NCBI GenBank assembly: GCA_013122435.1
Contig: WYDT01000022.1
Coordinates: forward strand, 1-64,000
DNA from: Chloroflexi bacterium AL-N1
GTDB taxonomy: Bacteria > Chloroflexota > Chloroflexia > Chloroflexales > Roseiflexaceae
Reading direction: 5' to 3'
DNA: 64,000 nt
Under the pieces are notes generated by a model. The model saw nothing but the letters and a program-made list of their open reading frames with translations. It searched no databases and was not told the origin of the DNA. This document shows positions 35,188 to 44,209 of this stretch, one piece after another (the first letter of the stretch is position 1; every line of letters starts with the position of its first letter). The translations under genes and the position numbers were made by a program.

Positions 35188-35946
35188 GTGCAAATGTCAA
35201 ACAATGTTGATGAGATGACCGAACGAATGCTCGATGATGCCGGCATAGGGCCGGGTATGCGGGTGCTCGACATCGGCTGCGGGCCGGGTGCAGTGTCTCT
35301 CATGCTTTCACCGCGCGTCGGCAACCAGGGACATGTCTTTGCCGTTGATCGCAGCCCTGAGATGCTTGAGCTAGCCCGAGAAAAAGTGCATGAGACCAGC
35401 GTCTCGAACATCACCTTCATTGAGGGTGAGTTCGATGTGACTTTTCCCGAGCACGGCACGCTCGATGCGGCGGTGGGTCGCCGCGTTCTCATGTATCAGT
35501 CGGATGCCACGAGAGCCGTGACGCAACTCACTCGGGCGATCCGCTCTGGAGGGGTCATCGCTTTTCATGAGCATGACATGATTGTAATAAAGGACAATCG
35601 CACTTCCTTGCCGCTGCATGACCAGGTTCGCTCCTGGCTCCGGGAAATGCTCCGATGCGAAGGTGCAAACCTACACATGGGCTTCGAGCTTCATGCGGCG
35701 CTTTCGGCAGCCGGGCTTGCCGTCGAACGAGTGCGTGCCGAAGCGAATGTGTTGACGCCGACTGCCGACTATCCCGTGGCCGCGATTATCCGCTCCGTCC
35801 TCCCCCGCTTACTGCAGCATGGTATTGCGACCGAGGCAGAGATCGGTGTCGAAACGCTCGATAATCGCCTGGCCTCAGAGCGCAGGGAGATGGCTGCAAC
35901 CTATCTCTGGGAGATGGTCTTCTGTGGCTGGGCCCGGAAGCATTGA
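35188..35946 (+). CDS. Class I SAM-dependent methyltransferase
   Basis: The protein has 252 residues. Motif I is VLDIGCGPGAVSLML (about 26-40), the acidic ribose-binding residue is in AVDRSPEML (D54), and post-motif GRRVLMYQ matches the UbiE/Methyltransf_11 group. The substrate is unknown. GGAG lies five bases before the GTG at 35188; an ATG at 35194 is an alternative. The gene is visibly richer in G and C than everything around it and sits between decayed genes, which suggests recent transfer. Confidence 0.85.
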   Translation: MQMSNNVDEMTERMLDDAGIGPGMRVLDIGCGPGAVSLMLSPRVGNQGHVFAVDRSPEMLELAREKVHETSVSNITFIEGEFDVTFPEHGTLDAAVGRRVLMYQSDATRAVTQLTRAIRSGGVIAFHEHDMIVIKDNRTSLPLHDQVRSWLREMLRCEGANLHMGFELHAALSAAGLAVERVRAEANVLTPTADYPVAAIIRSVLPRLLQHGIATEAEIGVETLDNRLASERREMAATYLWEMVFCGWARKH

Positions 35947-36128
35947 TGTGGGAGGGTTGCTGCGGTCAGGGTGGGCACAATCAGGTTTCTTCAACTGGTC
36001 GCTCTTGGCCAAAAGAGGGCATTTCGAGGATCGCAATGCCCACTATGACGATGCGATGCAAACGAACGTAACAAAGTGTCACGCCGCTGATAACAATGTT
36101 ATGTCGCAAAACCCCAAGGAGCGGAATT

Positions 36129-36308
36129 ATGCATTTAACTGATTTAGCGGCGTTATTGCGGGATTGGACAGCAAGATAGGGCCACAGTTATGCGCTTCCT
36201 GCAACTGAGGGAATTATCGCTGAATTTGAGCCTCTGATAGAATACCGCCCCCAGAGAGTATCATCATTTTTTGCCCAACGTTGCCAACGGTGGCTCAAAT
36301 GGTTATGA
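36129..36308 (+). pseudogene. Small gene remnant with in-frame stop
   Basis: AAGGAG stands before an ATG that reads MHLTDLAALLRDWTAR, a TAG at 36177, then GHSYALPATEGIIAEFEPLI and on to a stop at 36306. Both halves look like real protein in a single frame. The family is not recognised. It is another decayed gene of this zone. Confidence 0.4.
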
Positions 36309-36394
36309 TGGCCTTTTTAGTGCACAAGAACTCATCAATCATCTTCCCTAATAAGAATGAGAGAAGTTCTTTGAAAACCTACCAAAAACAACGC

Positions 36395-36716
36395 ATGACA
36401 TTGCTACAAGAAGAAGGGTGGAGCTTAGAAACAGTTGAGACCGTAGAGGAATGGTGGGTATCCGAACACTGGCGCATCACAAGTTCAACACAGCCTCGGG
36501 ATAATGAGCTTTGGTTGTCTTTCCTCGTTGACCCGCTGTATGAAGGGGCAAAGAAAGAATCAGCCATACATATTTATTGCTGCAAACATCGACAAACCAA
36601 TCTCAAGGCCATTTACGAATCAAGTAGAGCTTCGACTCAACAAGGGAAAGTATCAAGCAAATCTTGCTGTATTTGTAGAAAGCTTAAACAGGCTTAGGCA
36701 CGAAAACTGTTCCTAA
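36395..36716 (+). pseudogene. Frameshifted small hypothetical gene
   Basis: One frame reads MTLLQEEGWSLETVETVEEW and continues to FLVDPLYEGAKK. Near 36555, in an A-rich run, good sequence changes frame to NQPYIFIAANIDKPISRPFT and VELRLNKGKYQANLAVFVES, ending at 36716. Joined, this would be a compact protein of about 105 residues of unknown function. A single indel in AAAGAAAGAA explains it. Confidence 0.45.
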
Positions 36717-36816
36717 AAGGAGTATCAATGGTTGGTCCAGCATACGAGTTTAGCCTTACTCCCGTGATATACTACAATTGAATTAATACAATCTAGTTAG
36801 AATGTGGAGATATAGA

Positions 36817-37047
36817 ATGACATATCAAGTCGATATTACAGAGGCACAACACCGCTTATTGGACCTCATTGAGGCTGCTGAACATGGCGAAGAAGTCATT
36901 ATCACACGCAGCCAGCAGCCCTTGATCCAACTTGTGCCAATCTACCGCTCGCTCTATCAACCACAGTTTGGCAGTGCACGTGGTCGTATCACAATCACCG
37001 ATGATTTTGATGAGCCGCTTGAGGACTTCCGAGAGTACATGCCGTGA
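36817..37047 (+). CDS. Phd/YefM-family antitoxin
   Basis: This 76-residue protein starts at the ATG at 36817 (GGAG eight bases upstream). It has the Phd/YefM pattern: VDITEAQHRLLDLIEAAEHGEEVIITR, then a toxin-binding C-terminus rich in acidic residues. Its last codons overlap the GTG start of the PIN toxin. Antitoxins of this kind neutralise the toxin and repress their own promoter. The pair appears complete. Confidence 0.88.
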   Translation: MTYQVDITEAQHRLLDLIEAAEHGEEVIITRSQQPLIQLVPIYRSLYQPQFGSARGRITITDDFDEPLEDFREYMP

Positions 37048-37430
37048 AGTTCTTTCTAGATACACACACATTTCTATGGTTCATTGACGGCAACTTGAAA
37101 TTGAGCGCAACAGCCCGTCAGTTAATTGAAAATCCAGACAATGAACGATTAATAAGTATTGCTAGCTTATGGGAAATGGCAATCAAAACTAGTATGGGTA
37201 AACTAATATTTGACGAGCCATTTGATCAGTTCGTCTCTACTCAAATTCAGTGGAACAATATCCAGGTACTGAATATCACTACAGCACACACTGCATATGT
37301 TTCAACTTTGCCATTCTATCATCGCGATCCGTTTGATCGAATGCTAATTGCACAGGCAATGGTAGAAACCATCCCAATTCTCAGTGCTGATAGTGCTTTT
37401 GATTCTTATGGTGTCACTCGATTGTGGTAA
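37044..37430 (+). CDS. VapC-like PIN-domain ribonuclease toxin
   Basis: The protein has 128 residues, starting with GTG inside the antitoxin's last codons (GTGA overlap). The PIN catalytic acids are present: D6 (LDTHTFLW), E44 (SLWEMAIK), D98 (DPFDRML) and D116 (LSADSAF). It belongs to the PIN group that pairs with Phd-type antitoxins. It should cleave RNA when free. This is the only intact toxin-antitoxin pair in the decayed zone. Confidence 0.9.
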   Translation: MKFFLDTHTFLWFIDGNLKLSATARQLIENPDNERLISIASLWEMAIKTSMGKLIFDEPFDQFVSTQIQWNNIQVLNITTAHTAYVSTLPFYHRDPFDRMLIAQAMVETIPILSADSAFDSYGVTRLW

Positions 37431-37627
37431 GTGATCTTACAGTTGTTGTATAATAAGTGGGGAATATTCAACCTACAATCGATTAGTGCAATAAACTCAT
37501 TGATTATTCAGAAACTTATCTTACCTATATAGATCGAACCTGAATATATATTTTCCTGCAAATATATGTTCTTATATCTATAATTAAGGTAATTGCTTAC
37601 AGTTGAAACTAGTTATAGGGGTTATTT

Positions 37628-38089
37628 ATGATTGAGAGATGGGCGGGTATCACAACTTCTTCTAAAAGCCTCATTCTGGTAATTGTCGAATACGACGATA
37701 ATGGGCCAACTGTGATAGACGATTTAACCTGGAATTTGCAGGATGGTCCTCGACCTCATGCCTATCGATTAATGTATGAGAGAGTAGTGAATTACTTACG
37801 TGAAACCTCTATTCAGCATGTGCTTCTTAAAGCGACAGCTCTTAACACACGAGGGATCAAAGCGGCACATCTTGATGCTGCAGAGTTGAGAGGTGTTGTC
37901 ATGGTAGCTGCAGTGCAATCAGAATCTGAAGTAAAAGTTGTACCTAAAGCATTAGTTAGTAGAACATTTGGTAATCGTAATGTAGATGATTATATTGCTG
38001 ATAACGACTTTTGGATTAACCAGATTAGTGGTAATCTTCGGAAAGGGAGTCGTGAGGCAGCACTATTGATTTTAGCTGCGAGGAAATAA
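37628..38089 (+). CDS. Unknown protein, possible RNase H-like fold, partner of the following kinase
   Basis: The protein has 153 residues. It opens WAGITTSSKSLILVIVEYDD, a strand-hairpin-strand pattern as in RNase H/RuvC-like folds, then HVLLKATALNTRG and a helix. It vaguely recalls DUF3010-like proteins; the usual first catalytic Asp is missing, so activity is doubtful. The stop overlaps the ATG of the kinase gene (TAATG). Both genes are much more AT-rich than the flanks. A two-gene module of unknown function, perhaps defensive, is inferred. Confidence 0.5.
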   Translation: MIERWAGITTSSKSLILVIVEYDDNGPTVIDDLTWNLQDGPRPHAYRLMYERVVNYLRETSIQHVLLKATALNTRGIKAAHLDAAELRGVVMVAAVQSESEVKVVPKALVSRTFGNRNVDDYIADNDFWINQISGNLRKGSREAALLILAARK

Positions 38090-39129
38090 TGTCACATCAT
38101 CTTCGGGCCAATCTTGCTTTAGGTCGACAAATTGGTGCGGGACATTTTGGTGAAGTATTTGAGGGTAACGATCCTGTCCTAGGAAGAGTTGCAATAAAGA
38201 TTTTACGAAAGAAATCTCAAGAGGATGATACTTATTGGCAACATAGAAAGCAAAGTCTTCTGCGTGAAGGACAAAGACTAAAAGAAGCACAACACGACCA
38301 GATTGTTCAAGTTTATCAAGTTCTAGAGTCTCAAGATGACAATTCTATTTGGCTTTTGATGGAGTATTGTGAACGAGGCTCCTTACAAGATCAGTTCAAT
38401 CAAGGTCCATTGTCACTTCTTAGACTCCGCACACTTCTTTGTGATACAGCACTTGGTTTACAAGCAATTCACGCACGTGGGTTGATTCATCGCGACATAA
38501 AACCCGCAAATATTTTGATTAGTGCCAACAATCGAGCAAAACTTGGTGATTTTGGACTTGTCACTGATGAATTTGTTTTGGGATATGCAAAGGCTTACGG
38601 ATATACTGATCATCTAGCAAAAGAAGTATTTGATTTAGGTATCACTAGTATTCGAACTGACATATGGGCATTTGGTATGACTGCATATCGATTACTTCAT
38701 GGGCGGCAATTCTATGAAGAACTGATGCCACCTAGAAAACTCGTACCTGAAGGTAAATTCGCAAGAAAATTACCCTGGCTTCCACATATACCTAATGAGT
38801 GGAAACGATTCATTCGTCAATTAATGCATGATGATCCTAGTAAGAGAGTTCAAAATTCTAACCAAATTTTACACGGTTTGGAGAGATTGCCCACAGAACC
38901 TAACTGGCACTGTCATTATTCATCTAAACAAGTAAATTGGACTCGTACTACCAAAACGCGCAGAATAGAAGTCTTTTGGATTAGATACTCGGAGCGTAAA
39001 CACGAATGGGAGGCTCGTAGTTTACCACTTAACACAGGTCGTGAGAGGAGGCTGGATGGATCAAATAGAGTTATTAACTATAGAGCAGCCTTGGAAGAAC
39101 TTCAAAAATTCTTTGAGAGGTCTGGATAA
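38089..39129 (+). CDS. Ser/Thr protein kinase of an AT-rich accessory module
   Basis: The protein has 346 residues. The active kinase motifs are intact: GAGHFGEVF (16-24), K37, E60, HRDIKPAN (D136) and DFG (154-156). The activation segment is long and lacks a standard APE motif. The C-terminal 75 residues (after about 270) form an extra basic, Trp-containing domain of unknown type, for example VFWIRYSERKHEWEARS. There is no membrane segment. It is coupled to the preceding small gene and is distinct from the kinase at 29552. Codon use is AT-rich, unlike neighbouring chromosomal genes, so it was probably acquired. Confidence 0.85.
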   Translation: MSHHLRANLALGRQIGAGHFGEVFEGNDPVLGRVAIKILRKKSQEDDTYWQHRKQSLLREGQRLKEAQHDQIVQVYQVLESQDDNSIWLLMEYCERGSLQDQFNQGPLSLLRLRTLLCDTALGLQAIHARGLIHRDIKPANILISANNRAKLGDFGLVTDEFVLGYAKAYGYTDHLAKEVFDLGITSIRTDIWAFGMTAYRLLHGRQFYEELMPPRKLVPEGKFARKLPWLPHIPNEWKRFIRQLMHDDPSKRVQNSNQILHGLERLPTEPNWHCHYSSKQVNWTRTTKTRRIEVFWIRYSERKHEWEARSLPLNTGRERRLDGSNRVINYRAALEELQKFFERSG

Positions 39130-39165
39130 CCGAGGCCCATAACCTTCCCCCTCACAGTAAATCAA

Positions 39166-39199
39166 AATATTAATTAAGCTGTTTTGCTTAATTAATATT
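39166..39199. terminator. 14-bp perfect palindromic hairpin between convergent genes
   Basis: AATATTAATTAAGC (39166-39179) and GCTTAATTAATATT (39186-39199) form a perfect stem with a TGTTTT loop. It would terminate both the kinase transcript (+) and the zinc-motif gene (-), whose last codons it overlaps. Confidence 0.7.
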
Positions 39200-39452
39200 G
39201 TTTAAGGTTACGAGATCTTAGAACATAATCTCCTTCCAACTCTGATAGTTGTAGTGGTCCTCCTAATATCGCACTCGCCAGTTCACGTCGTTCTATTCTG
39301 CACTTTTGACAATATCTTTGTGACACAGGAAGCTCAGTCCTCAATCGCCATTTATGACCACAAAATATACAGATATGATAGATAATTTTAGACACTGTAT
39401 ATACCTTTGAGAACTTTAGAATTTTGAGATACAAAACTATATTCTGCTTCAT
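39192..39452 (-). CDS. Small protein with paired CxxC zinc-ribbon motif
   Basis: The protein has 86 residues. CIFCGHKW and YCQKCRIERR are two CxxC pairs about 20 residues apart, fitting a small zinc ribbon. The N-terminus is hydrophobic and basic without a clear membrane span. It is AT-rich like the kinase module and converges on it. No family recognised; it may belong to the same acquired island. Confidence 0.45.
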   Translation of the reverse strand: MKQNIVLYLKILKFSKVYTVSKIIYHICIFCGHKWRLRTELPVSQRYCQKCRIERRELASAILGGPLQLSELEGDYVLRSRNLKQY

Positions 39453-39516
39453 TATAGAACAAATGTTCTATCAAATCAAGAGGCAAATACACATCAGTAA
39501 CATGTGAGGACACCAA

Positions 39517-39868
39517 ATGAACCAACTCAGACCATGGCTCTACATTGGGAAATACATTGACACCCTCGACCAGCAGCGCCTGACTAGATACGGCATTAGG
39601 GCAATGCTACAACTGGCTGATCTGGTTGAGCAGCCCGAAATCACCTCGCTCTACCTCCCCGTGGACGATTTCGAGCCGCTGCCTTTCAACGTATTACGGC
39701 AGGGCGTAGACTTTGTACGCGATGCAAAACAACAAGGACACACGATACTCGTCGCCTGTGGTGCAGGCATCAATCGGTCAACCACACCCACCACTCTGGC
39801 AATCACTCTGTGCGTACTATCAGGAAGATGTACCATTTCAAAAGATACTGGCACTCTCCGAACAATAA
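39517..39868 (+). pseudogene. Dual-specificity-phosphatase-like gene with internal deletion and frameshift
   Basis: The N-terminal 90 residues fit a DSP/tyrosine-phosphatase fold: LRPWLYIGKYID and the P-loop CGAGINRS (C-x5-R). The usual His before the Cys is Ala. Directly after NRSTT the frame turns into nonsense, while another frame gives PHPPLWQSLCAYYQEDVPF and stops at 39868, the normal end of this family as I recall it. About 25 residues are deleted and the frame is shifted. The open frame itself extends to 39957. Confidence 0.6.
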
Positions 39869-39946
39869 CAAAACCAAAAAACTGGCGCACCATGGCACGG
39901 CACACCAGTCTGAGTCACATATTATTACACAAAAACCAAGATATAC

Positions 39947-41770
39947 CTAACGCATAATCATCGGCAGAAACACCTGCGAACCACCAACAATAATCGTAAC
40001 AGTATCTGTGGCGGTATTCTGCTCCGCATCGGTCACGGTGAGTTGCACCTCATACGAACCTTCCGCCTCATAGGTATGCGTCACCGTTGCACCATTGCCA
40101 GTAGTCTTATCGCCAAAATCCCACTCATACGAGGTAATGTCTGTCGTTGCCGTCGACCCACTTGCATCAAACGTCACTTCGAGTGGAGCTACTGCGGCAA
40201 ACATCGGATCGGCACTGATGATTGCCTCGATCTCAGGCTGCGGCTCACTCTGCATCCCAATGACTGCAAACCACCCTTCACGCTCACCCTTCCCGTTCTC
40301 CTGCACAGCTTCTTTCGTATAGGTTTCATCAAGGCTTCTGGTTTGGCCACCAAAAACGATGTTGGTTGTACCACCTTCAAGGGTCCGTACATCAATTGCA
40401 TGGGTCGTACCACCTGTAGCAAGGCGCGTAGTGTAGAGACGGGTCTTGAAATCGGCACTCATCACCATAAACCAGGCACCACCAAGATACCCATCAGGGA
40501 AAGGATTAAAGGTTGTTTCACCGTCCTTTGCCTCATATTTCTCGTGTGGTGGCATTGGCAAACCTGAAGCACTACTGCCACCGATATACACCCGACCCTC
40601 GTCATCAACCGCGATAGAACCACCATTTACACGGATAGTGTTGGCTTTATTGCCCTTGTCTGGACCCAAACGCCCCGTCAGTTGCTGCCCTGACAAATAC
40701 TCGCCAGTACCAGGCTCGTAGCGGGCAAAAAAGGTCTTATGCTCAGACGCCGTATTATAAAACTCATGCCACTGATCACCACCAACAATACCAATCTTGG
40801 TCATAATATCAAATGGACTGTAGCGAAAGATATGATTACCACCAGCGACCTCAAAAGCGGCGTACAATTTGCCATCGCCACCAATCGTACACCGATACCC
40901 ACGTGTGTCGGCCATATTGTTCTCAGGCTTATTGATAAAGCGATCAGAGCTGGTATCGCTTGACCAATCGTAAGCGGTGTACTTCTCTGCACCATCGTAG
41001 GCATACCCACGCAAGTACGCAATTTGCACCGGCTGCGATTTATTGCCGTCGAAAGCACTGGCCTGCCGCCAACCAAGAAAGGACACCGTCTGCGAAGCCG
41101 TGTCCAGACAGACATCGAGCGTGTTGTGTTTTCCGGCAAAATTGCCCAGTTCCTGATGGTCGGTATCATATACTACTACACGACCTTTACCAGGGCTACT
41201 GCTGTCAGGATCGGACGTGTCGGTTTGCAATGCCGCTACAAATCCTTCACCACCTGCATCAACACGTAATACCTTGTTGGTGGGGTCGGCAAAGAGCAGC
41301 GTGCTGGCCGTTGAGTCGAGTTTGATCAGTCCATCTTCCCAGGCTGCAACATACATAGTATCAGTAGCATCCAGTGCCAGATCTTCTACCTGTGCCGCGA
41401 TACGTGTAACAGACAGGACCGAACGTCCATCGGCACTCAATCGAATAATGGCACCACCCGACGTTGCCGAGGCACCGTTAAGAAGGATTGGTTCAGCATC
41501 CCCAGGCACGGAGTTACCAATATTTGCCGCCAGCACCACTGTCCCATCTGATTGGATACGCGCACCACGAATCCGATCTGCATCACCATCAGTACCTAAA
41601 AACGATGCTGAAGTAATATCGTATGGTGATAACTCAGCCTGAAAAGCCGTTTGCGTCGGTAGTATACTTACCACAATGAGCAGTAGCATGAGCAAAACAA
41701 CACTGGCCTTCCAATAGGGCCCAACACGGTGTGAGATGAGCAGGCGTGATTGGAATAAAGTAGGTCTCAT
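39947..41770 (-). CDS. Secreted beta-propeller-like protein with PKD domain and FLPMIMR tail
   Basis: The protein has 607 residues with a signal peptide or anchor (about 24-45). Residues 50-500 consist of repeated beta strands with short Asp/Gly motifs (ALDATDTMYVAAW, AVDDEGRVYIGGS), suggesting a propeller. A PKD domain (about 510-595) shows FDASGSTAT, YEWDFGD and VTHTYEAEGSY. It ends VFLPMIMR, a short hydrophobic-basic tail that I associate with exported Chloroflexota proteins. It has its own upstream region. Function unknown; probably a cell-surface or extracellular binding protein. Confidence 0.7.
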   Translation of the reverse strand: MRPTLFQSRLLISHRVGPYWKASVVLLMLLLIVVSILPTQTAFQAELSPYDITSASFLGTDGDADRIRGARIQSDGTVVLAANIGNSVPGDAEPILLNGASATSGGAIIRLSADGRSVLSVTRIAAQVEDLALDATDTMYVAAWEDGLIKLDSTASTLLFADPTNKVLRVDAGGEGFVAALQTDTSDPDSSSPGKGRVVVYDTDHQELGNFAGKHNTLDVCLDTASQTVSFLGWRQASAFDGNKSQPVQIAYLRGYAYDGAEKYTAYDWSSDTSSDRFINKPENNMADTRGYRCTIGGDGKLYAAFEVAGGNHIFRYSPFDIMTKIGIVGGDQWHEFYNTASEHKTFFARYEPGTGEYLSGQQLTGRLGPDKGNKANTIRVNGGSIAVDDEGRVYIGGSSASGLPMPPHEKYEAKDGETTFNPFPDGYLGGAWFMVMSADFKTRLYTTRLATGGTTHAIDVRTLEGGTTNIVFGGQTRSLDETYTKEAVQENGKGEREGWFAVIGMQSEPQPEIEAIISADPMFAAVAPLEVTFDASGSTATTDITSYEWDFGDKTTGNGATVTHTYEAEGSYEVQLTVTDAEQNTATDTVTIIVGGSQVFLPMIMR

Positions 41771-42119
41771 ACTCAGTTCTCCAAATAGGTTAGATTACAG
41801 TGAGCGTAAAATCGTGAGAAAACAACACTCCCCAGATTGAACTACGAAAAGCGAGGTTTTTCGGTGGCGCCTAGGTGCTGTACGTCAGGAAAATATACAA
41901 GTACCATCCAAACGGATGCAATCAATTTGAAACATAGCTAAAACGTCAGTAGTGATGAAATGAATCCATAGCGATTCGTCCATACGCACACGATAACATA
42001 TCCACCCCTCACTGTATATACTTACAACATGAACATCGCATAACAAAATAAATAAAGAACCGACACCTTCCCACAAAGGGTTATGTGTCAGTCAATGTTC
42101 TTGCGAATAGAGTGGAGCT
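41771..42119. other. Intergenic region
   Basis: Between two minus-strand genes. I see no gene or clear structural signal; it should contain the promoter of the PKD gene. Confidence 0.4.
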
Positions 42120-43094
42120 TTAGTCGTTATAGGCGTCGTAATCACGCCCAGAAGAGCCTCGGTCGCGGTTATCAATCGCACGCCGCGCCTTACGCAGATC
42201 GCTCTCGTATTTGAGCAGCACACTCATTGTCGTATCGAGCGTGGTGCGATCGAGACTTTTGGCATTCAGTTCTACCAACGCACGCGCCCAATCAATCGTC
42301 TCAGAAACACTTGGTTGCTTCTTCAAATCGAGTCCACGCATGCGCTGCACCAGTTCAACCGCCTGTTTGGCCAGTTTGGATGAGAGCCCCGGCACGCGCA
42401 TATTGACGATCTGCAACTCTGCGTCAAGGGACGGATAATCTACATAAATATAGAGACAGCGCCGCTTGAGCGCTTCGGAAAGTTCACGGGTATTATTACT
42501 CGTCAACAATACAGTCGGTTGATGTTTGGCTTTAATCGTCCCCAACTCTGGCACACTCACCTGAAAATCTGAAAGCACCTCCAAAAGAAACGCCTCAAAC
42601 TCAGCATCCGAGCGGTCGATCTCATCAATCAGCAATGTGGTTGGTGCATCACTGGTGATCGCCTTGAGCAAGGGTCGTGAGAGCAGGAAGCGCTCAGAGA
42701 AGAAGACATCCTCTTCAGCCGCAATACGATCTGCCGCCTCGGCAAGCGTCTTCGCATCATCCATAAGATTGTTCAATTTATCCCGTAGCAGTTGGGTGTA
42801 CAACAATTGCTTGGCATATTCCCATTCGTACAACGCTTTCGTCTCATCCAACCCTTCATAGCACTGCAAGCGGATCAACTCTTGACCAGTGGCAGCAGAC
42901 CATGCCTTGGCAAGCTCAGTCTTCCCAACACCTGCCGGGCCTTCTGCCAACACCGGTTTGCCCAACCGCTCAGCCAGAAACATCACCGTGGCAATTTCAT
43001 CAGACGCAATATATTGTTGAGCACCCAGGCTCTCACGAACATCGTTGATGGCATTGAACACTTTTGCGGCCTTTCTGTTAAATAGAAAACGCAT
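42120..43094 (-). CDS. MoxR-family AAA+ ATPase (CoxD-like)
   Basis: The protein has 324 residues. Walker A is GPAGVGKTEL (52-61), Walker B is LLIDEIDRSD (154-163), sensor 1 is LLTSNNTRELSEAL, and the arginine region is LKRRCLYIYVDYP. Details match the CoxD-type branch, used in maturation or remodelling of metalloenzymes, but no cox or vWA CoxE gene is nearby. It starts 40 bases after the phosphoesterase gene, which is on the same strand, so the two may be co-transcribed. Confidence 0.88.
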   Translation of the reverse strand: MRFLFNRKAAKVFNAINDVRESLGAQQYIASDEIATVMFLAERLGKPVLAEGPAGVGKTELAKAWSAATGQELIRLQCYEGLDETKALYEWEYAKQLLYTQLLRDKLNNLMDDAKTLAEAADRIAAEEDVFFSERFLLSRPLLKAITSDAPTTLLIDEIDRSDAEFEAFLLEVLSDFQVSVPELGTIKAKHQPTVLLTSNNTRELSEALKRRCLYIYVDYPSLDAELQIVNMRVPGLSSKLAKQAVELVQRMRGLDLKKQPSVSETIDWARALVELNAKSLDRTTLDTTMSVLLKYESDLRKARRAIDNRDRGSSGRDYDAYND

Positions 43095-43133
43095 CGTTAT
43101 CTCATACGCAAAACAGCAAGAACTGATCCTGTT

Positions 43134-44012
43134 TTACGTAGATAGTTTTCCAAATACCGTATGCTCCATAGTCCCCCTCACATCATCAGTATCACACGTG
43201 ACAGCGTGAAAACGCTGATGGTCATTACCTGGATTGACACACCATGTCGGACCTATTTGCATTGCATATGTCTGATTGTGATGAGGGGCTTCATGGACAT
43301 GGCCGTGTAGAGTGAGCGGCGGCGCGTGTTGCTCGACAAAACGGCGCAGCGCACGACTTCCGATATGGCGTTTGTTGCGCGCAAGGTCAATCGGTGTATC
43401 GGCTGGTGGGGTATGACACACATAGATCGTTCGTTGCGGATCACTTTGTTTCGCTAAGGTTGTCAGATCGGCAGCAATCCCTGGCAAGGCGAGCAGATCC
43501 TGCACTTTCGCCGAAGTAATCTGCCCGCCCCAACTCACATACGCCATCTCAAGGCTATACGACAGCTTCTGATCATCATCAAGACGTTCATAGTCCTTGA
43601 TGCTAAAAGGCGTTAGTGGAACACAGGCATAGCCCGCGATCCAAAGCGTCGTGTCGTCCGTTTCCTCTGGTGAGGTAGGTCTCAATTGATAGGCCCGTTG
43701 ATGCAACGGATACGCTACCCCGGCTGCCTCAAAATCATCGAGTTTCGTTACAACAGCCGCCCAGTCATCATTGCCAGGCAATAAGTATATACGGATATCG
43801 GGATGATTGCTGTGAAACTGGTCAAGTAGTGGGCGTAGTTGTTGCTCCACAAAATCAGACTGACGTGGTAATGCGTTACTAATACTAATAGCATGAGGAA
43901 ACAGGTCACCACCAACGATAGCTGCCTGTGCTTTGGTAGACACTGCGAGTTCCAACAAGGCACGATACCAATCAATGTTCCCGTGCAAGTCAGCAGTGTA
44001 TACAAGACGCAT
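43134..44012 (-). CDS. Metallophosphoesterase (calcineurin-like)
   Basis: The protein has 292 residues from the ATG at 44012, where GGAG lies six bases upstream; an earlier in-frame start is less likely. Metal-binding motifs: D-x-H in YTADLHGN, GGD in VGGDLFP, GND in PGNDDW, and GHVH (TLHGHVHEAP). This family cleaves phosphomonoesters or phosphodiesters; the substrate is not evident. It is followed by the MoxR ATPase. Confidence 0.88.
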   Translation of the reverse strand: MRLVYTADLHGNIDWYRALLELAVSTKAQAAIVGGDLFPHAISISNALPRQSDFVEQQLRPLLDQFHSNHPDIRIYLLPGNDDWAAVVTKLDDFEAAGVAYPLHQRAYQLRPTSPEETDDTTLWIAGYACVPLTPFSIKDYERLDDDQKLSYSLEMAYVSWGGQITSAKVQDLLALPGIAADLTTLAKQSDPQRTIYVCHTPPADTPIDLARNKRHIGSRALRRFVEQHAPPLTLHGHVHEAPHHNQTYAMQIGPTWCVNPGNDHQRFHAVTCDTDDVRGTMEHTVFGKLST

Positions 44013-44209
44013 ACAATGCTCCATACCTAATTCAGATACAAGTGATACCATTTGAACGTGGTTATTATAGCACGCTTGATTATGCTGTGCCGGATATGCA
44101 GAAAAAATAGCTTGTTAGGAAGTTGTTATATCTTTTTATGGATTGGACAGACATAATAGATGAATGCACTGCGCAGGGTACACGTAGTTGTTGTAGTGAG
44201 TAGAAAGGG

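Noticed and set aside
36281..36394. Upstream extension of the frameshifted small gene
   Set aside because: It overlaps the remnant ending at 36308 in another frame and lacks a start signal; the likely start is ATG 36395.
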